Origin: Metarhizium brunneum
Taxonomy: Eukaryota; Ascomycota; Sordariomycetes; Hypocreales; Clavicipitaceae
Direction of reading: 5' to 3'
Length of the DNA: 64,000 bases
NCBI RefSeq assembly: GCF_013426205.1
Contig: NC_089423.1
Location: 186,001-250,000, forward strand
Part shown: positions 47,513 to 58,220 of the stretch, in pieces
Layout: each line of letters opens with the position of its first letter
Numbering within the stretch: position 1 is the first letter of the stretch
Program-made: the position numbers and the translations under genes
Notes under the pieces: generated by a model
Database searches by the model: none
Seen by the model: only the letters and a program-made list of their open reading frames with translations
What the model was told of the DNA's origin: nothing

Positions 47513-48880
47513 AGATGGTGGAGGTGGTACCCACAAGTCATACCTCATTAATGTGCTCTCCGCGCACCTCCAAGCCGCCGCCGGCGGGAGAGGAACACCT
47601 GTTTGGCGTGCCGCGCCAACAGGCGTCGTGGGAAATCAGATATCGGGCACTACCTTTCATTCCCTGTTACACCTCCCAATCAATAAAGACCTTCAAGTCT
47701 CTTCTTCCGTCGATAAGACCCAGCTCCAGAAGACGCTGAAGGCTATCAAGTACCTGATTATCGACGAGAACTTCAGAAGAGCATGTTAGGACTGCGTCAG
47801 CTATCATGGATCGATGACCGTCTCCGCGAGGCCTTCCCGAACAAGAATGAGGAGTTCTTTGGTGGTCTCAACATTCTTCTGGTTGGCGACTTCTTCCAGC
47901 TCCCACCCCCCGTGCTACAGAAGCCGCCTGATTACGATAAAGAGGTGCAGGGAGTAGAGATCAAAGGCGGGAACACGTATAGACGCTTCGATAAATCGGT
48001 CTTCTTGAAGGTTGTCCAACGGCATCGGGGCGACGATCAGAAGGCGTTTCGCACAGCTCTCGGGGAATTGCGGCTCCTCCAACTATCGGTCGAGTCCTGG
48101 AAACTCCTTTCCACCCGAGTACAGGCAAAACTAGATGATCAAGAGGTCGCCAGGTTCGCCAACGCCTTAGGAGTATACGCGACTAAAGATAGGGTGAACG
48201 AATATAACCACTACCACCTCGACCGCCTCGACCGCCCAGTCATTCAGGTCAAGGCTAAGAATGTTGGGCCCGGCGCGGCTGCTGCTCCTGACGACAATGC
48301 GGGCAACCTTGCGAAGCTGATCCCCATATACATTGGCGCCCGTCTGATGCTGACGTACAACCTTTGGCAGCCAGTTGGCCTCTGCAACGGCGCACGAGTT
48401 ACCGTTTACGACATCGGCTGGGCGCCTGGGGCCGACCCCGTCCACGACTCTCCCTGTGTTATCATGATGGAGTTTGACAAGTACAGCGGGCCGGTGTTCT
48501 TGACCACCGCTGATGGCAGGAAGATTGTCCCGATTCTCCCTGCAGAGAGAGACTTCCTCATCGGAGCCACTTGTTGCACTCGCACCCAGTTTCCCCTGAT
48601 TGTATGCTACGCTATTACCGTTTACAAGTCGCAAAGTATCACTGAAGATTTGATTGTTACTGACCTCTCCTGCCGGGACTTTCAGACTGGTCTCAGCTAC
48701 GTAGCTGTCTCGTGTGTGAAAACGCTCCAGGGCTTGATGTTGGATGCGCCATTTGATCGTAGTCACCTGTTTTATGAGTCTCCCCCGGATGGTATGAAGA
48801 TGAAGATGAGGGATCAGCGTCATAGGAGACAACAGGTTCTTACACGGAATCCCTACAAGACAGACCAGAGTTCTGTATAA
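47513..48880 (+). pseudogene. Pif1-type helicase remnant (Helitron or related element)
   Basis: Translation from 47513 gives VDGGGGTHKSYLINVLSAHL, then conserved helicase blocks through a C-terminal SYVAVSCVKTLQGLML at about 48700. The intact stretch 47783-48880 covers FFGGLNILLVGDFFQLPP (motif II/III region), IGARLMLTYNLW and ITVYKSQSITED. Several defects mark it as dead. The Walker A glycine is replaced (GTHKS at 47525-47539). An apparent 8-nt insertion (CTTCAGAA, 47771-47778) breaks the frame in IIDE|KSMLGL. The motif V histidine reads Tyr (TVYKSQ), and the motif VI arginine reads Cys (VAVSCVKT). The N-terminal part of any Helitron Rep/helicase is missing. Confidence 0.8.
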
Positions 48881-48988
48881 ATAATTACAAAATTTCTCCA
48901 GGGGTTAACTAGTTAGATAACTAACTAATGAAACGGTTCTATTGTAATAATTGCTTGGCCCACGGACTCTCAGCCTTCGGATGATCCT

Positions 48989-49024
48989 ACCCCTTGCAGT
49001 CAACAGCTCTAACGTGCAAGGGGT
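48989..49024. repeat. Hairpin downstream of the helicase (possible Helitron 3' end)
   Basis: Perfect 10-bp arms ACCCCTTGCA (48989-48998) and TGCAAGGGGT (49015-49024) flank a 16-nt loop. They lie about 110 bp after the helicase stop. Helitrons end in a hairpin shortly before a CTRR terminus, but no clear CTRR follows within 15 nt (GGCGTAGTATTTTAG), so assignment is tentative. Confidence 0.45.
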
Positions 49025-49129
49025 GGCGTAGTATTTTAGATATATATACAACTATATATACACCAAGTACCATGCCTTGATAGGTCGCAGGCACGACTAG
49101 CTACCTCAATGCGAATAACTGTCTACTAT

Positions 49130-49473
49130 TTATCGGCAGCTGTCATTATTACCGGGTCCATTGTCCTTGCAGCCTGTGGAACACACTTTCATGTAATTGA
49201 CGACGCCGCCATCGCCACCGACACAGTAGTACAGAGATGACCTGATATCATGGTCGGTTCTAGGTGCACCAGCACAGTGGTTGGCCTGGAAAAGTTGCTC
49301 GTGGTAGGCACCTATGAGTTCCACATTAGCATACATATTATTGTTTGAGTTCCTGGTAGCGTCTCACCGATGTCAATGAGCGTCTGACCACAATAAACAA
49401 CACCAGGAATGCAGTTGCGAGCAAAGACAAAGGGTAAAATTGCCAGGACGGCTGAGATAAGAGAGGCCTTCAT
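49130..49473 (-). CDS. Small secreted cysteine-rich protein (candidate effector)
   Basis: Two exons on the minus strand (49473-49368 and 49311-49130) with a 56-nt GTGAGA...CATAG intron; 95 aa. A typical signal peptide (MKASLISAVLAILPFVFA) is followed by a mature chain of about 76 residues with seven cysteines (21, 28, 48, 65, 79, 83, 94). The chain is rich in Gly and Asn at the end. The intron falls just after the first two cysteines. Size, secretion signal and cysteine density are those of fungal effector-like or antimicrobial proteins; no named family is recognised. Its isolation in transposon-rich DNA fits an effector location. Confidence 0.75.
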
Positions 49474-51382
49474 TCTGAGGTGTTGTTTATTGGATGAATG
49501 TGAGATATGTTGATGAGAAGGCAGGCTGTGATGGATAGAAGTAATCCATCCCGGACAAGACGGCCCTTTTATACAACTTTCTCATGCATGGCTTTCATCA
49601 CATAGTCCGATGTTGTACAACGCCTTCCTTCGCGAGACTTAAACGATGCATATAGCCAATACTCACTAGTTCCATTTGAATAACTCGTATCTTCTCACAT
49701 GAAGCATGATACTGCTACGTAAACTCATCGTGTGATCCAGGGCCCGATGCAAAGTACTCCCCACATCGGCCACTGCCTATTGCAGATTGCGGTGTAACTA
49801 ACGGCAAGCATACTTTGCTGGTCAACCAACAGCCAATTTAACCAGTAGCTCCATTAATGTCAGCAACATGATCTTAGGACGCCCTATAACCAAGTATGAG
49901 GAAGATCATTCGTAGTTTCGTATCAAGAGAGACGTTCGATATCTGTGAGAAATTGTTACTCTCATATCGCTTCTCGCTGACGGTCCGAGTGGCTCAATAT
50001 GCCCATTAAACCCCTGCAGGAGGCGGGTGGTAAAATCTGACAGATTGGACGGGCTGTGGTCGCGTTAGTCGCGTGCCGTCTCGCGCTAGTTATGCTAGAC
50101 GGCTGACCAGACATGCAGATTTCAAGCTGGCTTCGTGCAGCACAGAAGTACTATGCCTACTGAATGCAACGCAATCACACCGTTTAGGTTACTGCCATTA
50201 ATTGTGACTCGTTGTGACCCATCATGACTTCGTTGTGGAGCTTGCAGTAGGTTAACTATGTAGGATTATGTAAAGTTCTAACGTGCGGAGCGTTGGCTGG
50301 ATCGGCTGCGAAGTCCGAGAAGATTACCTGCGTGCCTGCAAGACGGGAAATTTACTCCAATTCGGGAATGTTGCATTATGTTGTTGGTGAGTTGTTTATT
50401 CCTCTAACCGCATTGAATGTGCTTTGAGCCAGGGATCAGTTTGTGAACGACAATTCGGCCAACAGCTGTCGGATAATGGTGCCTCTGTTGATTGACCCCG
50501 CAACTGTTTTGCTGCCTGGGTGGCAACAGCAGTAATACGAAAGTAGTAAAATATTGAGTTTCCGCTGTGTAACGAGGAGAGGGAGGCAGATATGAATATA
50601 CAAGAATTCAGCGGCGCAACGCGACAACAGCAGAATAGTACATAACTCCATCCATTACTTGCCCACCTGGGCCTACTACTATTGCCTGGTTAGGCCTTCG
50701 TCACATACTTTGTATGGCGGATAGTCGCACTCACTCACACCAAAACGCGTCGGAAATCACTCAGGCCCTCCCACAGAACCACGTGATCCATCGCGTCTGT
50801 TCGCTTAGTGGGTGGGTCTGAGTGCCTGAGGCCTCGCGGCTAGCCTTTCGGGCATCAACTGCCCCTCAACACTGCCCCACTGCATTTTTCATCAGGCAAC
50901 GTCATACTTTCAAGCCAATGTTAAGATGGCGCCGGTAGACCCAGCGTAGCACAACCTTTAGTGCACTCCACTCTCTGTTTTTAACGAGTGCTTCTTTCTC
51001 AAGATCCTTGTATTCGCAAAATAGTCAACTTTGGTGGAGGGGAAAATTGAAGATAGCTGCTCTCACGAGCCAAGCGATGGGCAGGTAGTAGGAAACCGGG
51101 GAGAATGGAAGCAGTCAAGTCTAAACATGACTGAACTAGTGGACGTGCCAGAGGCACTCTAACGGATCCAGTAAGTTTCAGGGTTTTCAGGGGTTTCCGG
51201 GTCTCTCGCGAACCGATTTGTGCAAGATAAACGCAACCGTAAGATACATGTTTAGTAGATAAGCTATGTATTGTACGACTCTAACTCCTTCAATATTGAC
51301 GTGACTTTCTAGATAGAGCCTATGCTTTGCTATCTAGACAAAGGCGCATATGCAAACTCTCGATAATTTGCTCGTTATGCGT
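49474..51382. other. Intergenic, no gene recognised
   Basis: Short frames only. The first ~200 bp presumably hold the promoter of the small secreted protein. Nothing else is supported. Confidence 0.55.
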
Positions 51383-51787
51383 TTAAAAGTCCTCGAGAGA
51401 AACGTCCTGGTTTGGAAGTATTGGCCAGTCTCTCCCCCCACCATCAGATAAGACTGTGATAGCAACCTTGCCATGACTTTCGCTTAATTCCTTAATATTG
51501 CCGTATGAAGATGTGTTTAATTGGTAGATTTGCTTGACAAGTTCAAGCGGAGCCCAGGAGTTTGCCGATTTAAAGGTCCACCAGGCTAGATGGACTGGTT
51601 CTACCTCGGTGATTGCTGCGTTGCTAGTCTTTGAGTACTTTTGCAACCCCCGGAAGAATGTCTTCATGTCCTCGCGTGTAGCAGCGGCTACAAACCATCG
51701 GCCCCAGTCACCAGGGTTACTCCTATTATCTGTCTGTATGAGATGGGCATAATAGGGGCTAGAGTGATGATAATTTGCATGAGACAT
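51383..51787 (-). CDS. Hypothetical 134-aa protein
   Basis: A single-exon frame with coding-like composition: an aromatic N-terminus (MSHANYHHSSPYYAHL), a helical middle containing TREDMKTFFRGLQKYS, a Trp-rich stretch (LAWWTFKSANSWAP) and an acidic end. There is no signal peptide, no membrane helix and no known motif. I do not recognise the family. It is isolated, and no operon-like or divergent partner is present. Confidence 0.5.
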   Translation of the reverse strand: MSHANYHHSSPYYAHLIQTDNRSNPGDWGRWFVAAATREDMKTFFRGLQKYSKTSNAAITEVEPVHLAWWTFKSANSWAPLELVKQIYQLNTSSYGNIKELSESHGKVAITVLSDGGGRDWPILPNQDVSLEDF

Positions 51788-53870
51788 GATGAACTCAATA
51801 GTTGGTAAATGTGCTCAAGGTGTAGGTGAGAAGGTGAAGGGAATAGAGGGCAAAACAGCGCGTCTGGCTAACAAGGCAGTGATTTATATATTTATTTCTC
51901 CAAGTAGGCGGGGATTGACTGCTTCTGTCAGGAGGCCCGGGGGTTCAGCGAAAAGTAATGTTGTTACCGTGGACGTCCCCGTCCGGCTACTATTGACTCA
52001 CATTATGCAAGGAGCCAAAGGCAGAAATATGCGTAGGACATCCCGCCACATCTGTCATATATCAACATCCAACTTGCATAGCATTTAACCTATCATATTG
52101 CTGATTACGATGCGTAATATGTGACTCTTGCTTTAGGAAGCAGGTATATGCAATGTAACAAAGCATGTTTTAGCTGCACGCAGGCTGCTAATACCCAAGG
52201 CCATGCAAAGAGCGCAAGAGAGGAATGAAAGTATGAGATACATAGTATCGGTCATGTAATTATGCTTTACTTTTAAGGTCCGCTGTCTGGCTTTCGTCAT
52301 ACTAGCACACTGTGGCTGCATCAACCAACTTGTCCCCGACTCGGTATGTTCTGCCGCTAAATGTATCTCTTACACCAGAATATCGCTATGTCGTGTTTGG
52401 ACTCTGGATTTCAGGTCTTGCCAGCAGACTACCAATGCCGCGATATAACAGTGAATTACATTCTAGTCTTGTCTTGCGCTCTTTATCGACTTGATTGCTG
52501 GCTAGACTACAATTAATTGCGCACCTAGTCTTGCCAAGCAAGTTGGTCTGGATCGTTTCGAGTCAAAGGACAGACGAGAATCAACGACCCCAGACTGACA
52601 GAATGGCATGGCAGCTGGCCATGTCCTTGGCAGTAACCAATCCCAAAACTTGGCCTGCTTTACACGCATGTTCCAAGATTATTCCCAGGCGTGCTTCATG
52701 AGTGAGACAAACCACGGCAAGTGGGATGTGTGCTAGTCAACCACGTATCAGTTAAGAGCAATCAGGACCCCAAGACTGACCGGGAGGCAGTCTGGCGTTC
52801 ATATCTGCCGTTCTCCTCTCTCGGAAACGTCGCTTCAGCACCTGGGAGAAAACAAGACCATATGATGGCAACGCCCATGCATAAAATACCCCATATAGGT
52901 ACGAAGCATAGACACGATGTCACATTCATGCGGGGCAGCAAATCTTTTGTGCAACAGTCAAGCTTTCCGAATTAGCGCAGAATATTGCAAACAAATTTTG
53001 CCGTTGCATGTTTAACCCTAATCAAGTGCCCAAGAATGCACCCAATTATGGGTAGGATGTCGGTCGTAGGCTTTCAGACTTAACCAGGTCATTCGTTCCA
53101 GTAGGAGAGTTGGAATACCGTAGTGAAGAGTACTTAAGCAGTGCGGGCCTGTTGCTAAATCATGTCGTCCATGTGTAGTAGCCGATAGTGCTAGACGACG
53201 TGAGCCCGATCAAGTGATTAGCGTTGGGTGTAGCATTCGTTCCGGTACGTGAGCTTCCAATGCCCTGCCGAATGTCATATCAAAAGACTCGGCGATGGAA
53301 CACGACGCTCCAGCCCATCTCCGCTGAGCAACAGTCAATCGGGGAAAGAGTCTGGTGTGTTGTATTAATAGCAAGCCTGCAACCGATGCCTTCTCCCCAG
53401 TACAGATATTAGAACACCTTCTGTCGTGGAACTCAACCAAGAAACTCCCAACCCTCTTTTGTTTGGGCGGGGGAGATACCTGCGTACAACTCCGTGGCGA
53501 CAAATAGAATCAGATTGCAGCGTGTCTTGCATAAAGGCTGTTTGTTTGTCCACAGACTTAGACACTGGCTAATTGATGCCGACTTCATAACAAGGGCTCG
53601 TTTTGAGGGTGGAACTAGGATAGTGGTCTGATAACGTTCCCCTTGGCAGCAGGCTGTGTAGGGACAACTTATCCCTTTAGCTGCTGAACTGTACCCTTTT
53701 AGCGCGCCCCACCTCGACTATTCGATACTAATCACGACTCGTTCCAAATACCCCCTCGACTTACAGAATAGTTTCTGCAGCAAAAAACTATGGAATAATG
53801 GAAGACGATTTTATTCCTACCTTAATTAACACATACGGGTAGCAAATGCGTAAGCATGTAAAGAGGGTGA
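51788..53870. other. Intergenic, no gene recognised
   Basis: Only short unrelated frames in all six readings; no splice-consistent model or repeat found. Confidence 0.5.
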
Positions 53871-54300
53871 CTATTGGATCAGTAGCGTCATATGTATCGA
53901 GAAGTGCATAATCGAGATTCTACCGATATAATTGGCCAAGATCCCTGTCACGCTAAAAGGGTACAGTTCAGCAGTTAAATGGATACGCAGGGTATACAAC
54001 TCATCTGCTTCTCCTGGGCTTTGCCAGGGATACATCATCCCCTCTCCAAAGTTGGTCGTGGCGGTTAATGCGATCGGCTGGGACAAGGTCTCTTTCAGGT
54101 GCAGCGAAGTCGCGACCCGAAAAAGTGGGAGCGCGGCACGAGTACGCTCACCGATCTCCTGGAGTGCAAAAAAAACTGTGAACTGATTAGAACAGGGAAC
54201 AACTGCCTTATGAGTCACTTACGATGGGGCCGCAGTAGTTGCTCGAAAGGCTGAGTATCCAAATACAAGCTGGAAGAATACGATAGTCTGCAAAACGGCC
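53871..54300 (-). CDS. Possible small two-exon gene or fragment, unknown
   Basis: On the minus strand an upstream exon reading LPACIWILSLSSNYCGPI appears to splice (GTAAGT...CTCCAG) into EIGERTRAALPLFRVATSLH. That frame continues to a stop at 53871. The end of the frame (about 100 codons) has no known motif. The 5' end runs into the LINE fragment at 54336, so the gene may be truncated by that insertion. Confidence 0.3.
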
Positions 54301-54335
54301 AGCCCGGCTCGATGGTTCAGGCTGTGATGTGGATT

Positions 54336-54900
54336 GATTGATTGATTGATTATATTTTCCGTCCAGCGACTTCAGTCGCTCAGGTACCCTAGTAGTAGTA
54401 AGTTTATTACGCCCGGAGGGCTTTTCCCTATAGGGCCGCTACGCTAAACTATCTGAGCAATCTACACTTGTGGCTATAACTCCCAAAGCCCCACGCTTCA
54501 AGTATCTTGCATTTCGCTCAGCCTCTAATATGCCACTGGCAGGTCTGCTTGAAGGCTAATTTCTCCAAGTGTTCAGCATCCTATTCTCAGCAACTGAAGC
54601 ACGCTCCGCCAAGATTGCGGCTTTTCACAATCCAGCCCAGGCCATTGCTACGTCGACGTTTGTTATTGGATCTTCAATCATTTGGTCTCCATCACGAATT
54701 TAATTGCAGCTCGCACAGCCTTCATGTCTGGTGCCCACTTTTCGCCGTCAGACGCTGCTTTGCCCCCAATGAAGAAGGACAAGTTCCCTATTTTGCTCCT
54801 CGAAACCTTGATTAATATTTCGCGTTGTGCCTTCAACCTTATGCATCGAAATAAGAAGTGCTCGATGGTCCCTATCGGGGCACAGGACGTGCTAGGCTAG
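54336..54900 (-). mobile_element. 5'-truncated Tad-like LINE fragment
   Basis: On the minus strand a frame from about 54893 to the stop at 54678 reads CAPIGTIEHFLFRC and then NLSFFIGGKAASDGEKWAPD, MKAVRAAIKF. This is the conserved carboxy-terminal end of fungal Tad-clade non-LTR retrotransposon proteins. A ~320-bp 3' UTR follows and ends in a short (AATC)n tail (GATT repeats at 54336-54353 on the plus strand), typical of Tad insertions. Everything upstream of the C-terminus is missing, as expected for 5' truncation during reverse transcription. Confidence 0.75.
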
Positions 54901-54905
54901 TTTCT

Positions 54906-56280
54906 AGGCTCAAGATAGCTTTATGTACATCGCCGCCATATCATCACAATCTCACATGGCAGAAGACGCCAACCATCCCCTGCGTAGGCATCTCGCAGCT
55001 GTCACCATGACCAGCCACAAAAACAGCTCCAGCTCCCTCCCGCAAGTAGTGACAGAATGCGCCAATGTCCAACCCCCCATCCGACCCAGACACCATCTAG
55101 CATTTCATCGGCTCAAAGGCGCTCTCTGTCAGGGCCCTCACCCGTCAGCGGGATATCTTGGGCATTCGGCTCTCGCCTTACTGGTCAACCCTTGGTTTTG
55201 TCCGGTCAGAATTCTCTCGCGTCCTCGCTAAAGCTGCTGCCGCAGTCCATCCTCCAGTAGCCAAGCAATGGAAATAGCGCAGGAGCGGCGGCAGGGAAAA
55301 ATCCTTCGAAGGAGTCGGAGACTGTCTGGCAGCCCAGACAGCTTGCCTTCAGGGAGAAAAACCTCCGCGACCAGCCACCGTTGTTTAGAAGAGCTGGCCT
55401 TCCAATACCCATAGCTCATTGGTTCCGAAAGAGACTATGAGGTCCGAGTGGACATGATTGTCGAGACCGGCTTTGCAGAAGATGATGAACTCTCCTAAGG
55501 TCATTTTCTGTGCTGTTAGTGAAACGATGGGCACGAGCAGCGAAAAGCGCGGTCGAGTGGCCTGCAGATTTTTTACCCCACTACCAGGCTGCTAACAGCT
55601 CCATGGAGTGAAAGATTTTTACAGGGGAGAGTTGGCTGTGATGTGGATGTGTTTCGTGAGTCGCATGTCGGGTAACGGCGTGTAGAATTGTCGCCAGTTC
55701 TGGTAAGACGCTGAATTAAGTAATATTTTTCAGGCCAGGTGGAATGGCGACAGACTTAGGGCTAAATTAAAGGATAGAAAGGCATGGGCAGGTTGGACCA
55801 AGAAGTTCTGGCGTGTGTGGCCAACGACGTAATCTAGTTCGTGTGAGGTATGTAATGAGTTGCGGTTGCTCACGCACGTGTACGCTGCTTCAAAGTGAAT
55901 TCCATCGATGAGCTCACGTGCAATGTTCCACGATAAAATGGTGCATGGCCTGTCGGCGCAAGCCCAATATTAGGTGGGGGACCTGACAATAGCAAACGTA
56001 TCTGTAATGCCTACGCAGGCTTTTAGGATGGTGGGCTCAGATGACAGGTTAAGTAGCAGCATAGTTTGGGCGACATCAACGTGATTATTAATACAAAGAA
56101 GCCAGTTGGCTGGGTAGATCACGTAAAAAAAAATATGATAACACACTGAGGAGTTGCAATTTCATGTATGCAGGCGTATAAGAATAGCTGTCAGCGTCGC
56201 TGACGTAGTATGTCCTATAGATAGAGCATGGTTGGGTATATTAAGGGGGGCTCGCCGCGGGACCCTGGACCCTAGACTGC
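54906..56280. other. Intergenic, no gene recognised
   Basis: Several short frames overlap on both strands (54923-55231, 55206-55419) without domains. Nothing further supported. Confidence 0.5.
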
Positions 56281-56532
56281 ATGCCTTCCCGTCGCTACAA
56301 CCACTCAGCCTTTCAAACCACCAAAATTATACTTACAATTATTGCATCTATTTACGCCGTCTATCGCGCTGGTATTGTGGCCGAGATTGAGCAGGCGGAA
56401 ATAAAATTTCTGGGGCTCATCGTGCATTTTACCGTGCATTTGACAATTGCACTTGCAGGGTTCAATATATCTCTAAAGTGCAATGGCACAGTCGACATAA
56501 TCCGGCTCACGTGGCTTCTTTTGGACTATTAA
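56281..56532 (+). CDS. Possible small membrane protein
   Basis: An 83-codon frame with two hydrophobic stretches (KIILTIIASIYAVY and LGLIVHFTVHLTIALAGF) that could form membrane helices. There is no homology I recognise and no supporting splice site. It may be chance. Confidence 0.2.
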   Translation: MPSRRYNHSAFQTTKIILTIIASIYAVYRAGIVAEIEQAEIKFLGLIVHFTVHLTIALAGFNISLKCNGTVDIIRLTWLLLDY

Positions 56533-58063
56533 GAGGAGGGCCGGAGGTGTCTGTATGGTCGCAGACTTGACATACAGTCGAAGTTGAGAAGGGTCTTGAA
56601 ACCTTTGATTCTAATAGCTGAACTTTATCTTCCATCCTTGGGCAATGTCAGGGCAGATCTGTCGACAGGAGGCACGTGATTAAACCTGGAGAAATATTTC
56701 TTCGTACATCTTTTATCGCGGCTACTTGGGGTTTGGCAAATGCCGTAGGCAATTTTGCATACAGTATGAATAGAGATATTTATTTAACCCGTACAGTACG
56801 AATTTGGTACCAAATTTCTGACAGAGTATATGATCCAGTTCAAGAGAGCCGATTCTGGACTTGGTGCATTTTTGACCGCCTCACATCCCTGCCACATCAA
56901 TGACAACCCCTATCGTCTCCTTGAACACTATCCAAAAGCCGTTTTTGACACCAAATAACTCCCTACGCCGAGGGCCGAATTCTACCCATTTTTGCAGATA
57001 GAGCTAGGTATGTATTGTATTTAATAAGTAAACAATATCGACAAGTGACTTTTCAATTTTTTCTGCACCGGGTGTGTCTCATGTTTGAATGCAGCAGGTA
57101 GAGATAGTAGGCGAGGAACAGCCAACTGTGCCGACTGCGATGGCCAGTACGGGGGGGGAACTAAAAATCGTGTCCCCCCAGTCGTCTGTGCGGCAGGTTC
57201 AACTGTCTGCCCCAAAGCAGGTATGAGGGGTACTTGATCCACCTTACCTGTGCAGCCATTGCTTGTTTGATTGCGATAAGTACCGGAGTTATCAGGTACT
57301 TGTAGTCCGTCCATCGCCCACGTAGCGGCTGCAGCTTTGGCCTAAGCTTCATTCTCTCCACGACGACCATGAGGCGGCGGGTCACGTACGGCCCGTAAAA
57401 GTCTGAACGTGAAGTCCGACGCCGCAATGCCCACATACGGTCTCAAAGCGCCACGATCGTTAGCCCTTCCCGCAACTCAAATGTTAATCAGACGGACGTC
57501 GTCTATGTAAGGCAGGCGTACAAGCAAAGATGGCTACTGTGCACGCTGGGTGTGGCCACAAAGAATTTGTAACACGATTCGTGTTGATTGATAGCAGCCT
57601 TGTTACCGCCGATAGGAAGTGGCTTTGTGTTGTGCATTTACGACGGGCGTTCCGGCGACATGGTGGGTGATTGCGAGCAGATTTGCCTACCCAAAAAAAA
57701 GAAAAGAAATTGCTCCGAGCTCAAGGAAGTGGATGCTAAGACTGTTGACGCTGGGAGGGGGAGAAGATTATTCTTATTCTTTTTGGAGGGAGGAAGTAGA
57801 TTCCTTGATCTACCAAGCTTGGCTGGCGTGTGTGGCATGCGAGTTCTCGCTCCAGGCAAGCCTCTTCGTGTAGACAGTATAGAATGGGGTGCAACAGATT
57901 ACCAGCGACATAATTTCGACACTTAAAAACACGAGTAAAATTTGTTAGTTTCTACAGTTCTTGCGCAAGCCGTGACCAACAGAACATCAGAGCCCATGTA
58001 CCAGTTGATTCAGCATCCAACGCCGCTCGTAACCCCCAGCTGCAGAGTCCACCGAATGCCCAT
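56533..58063. other. Intergenic, no gene recognised
   Basis: Only short frames (for example 57588-57926) without motifs. Confidence 0.5.
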
Positions 58064-58097
58064 TCAGCCACCTGAAAGCGAACTTTCAGGTGGCTGA
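58064..58097. repeat. 15-bp-arm hairpin, copy 1
   Basis: Perfect inverted arms TCAGCCACCTGAAAG and CTTTCAGGTGGCTGA flank a CGAA loop and are followed by TAATTGTGGCTA. A near-identical hairpin with the same follow-on sequence lies at 61634-61669 in the same orientation. Confidence 0.85.
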
Positions 58098-58220
58098 TAA
58101 TTGTGGCTAACTCTATGATCCTCGGTCTTAGAGGAGAAGGTTCCAGAAATGTTTTGGCACGACTTATATATTCCACTCACTAAGCCCAGAAGAAGGAAAT
58201 GCACAGAGCACACAAAGATA

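Noticed and set aside
48167..48832. 221-codon minus-strand open frame
   Set aside because: Antisense shadow of the helicase fragment, whose plus-strand translation contains recognisable helicase blocks.
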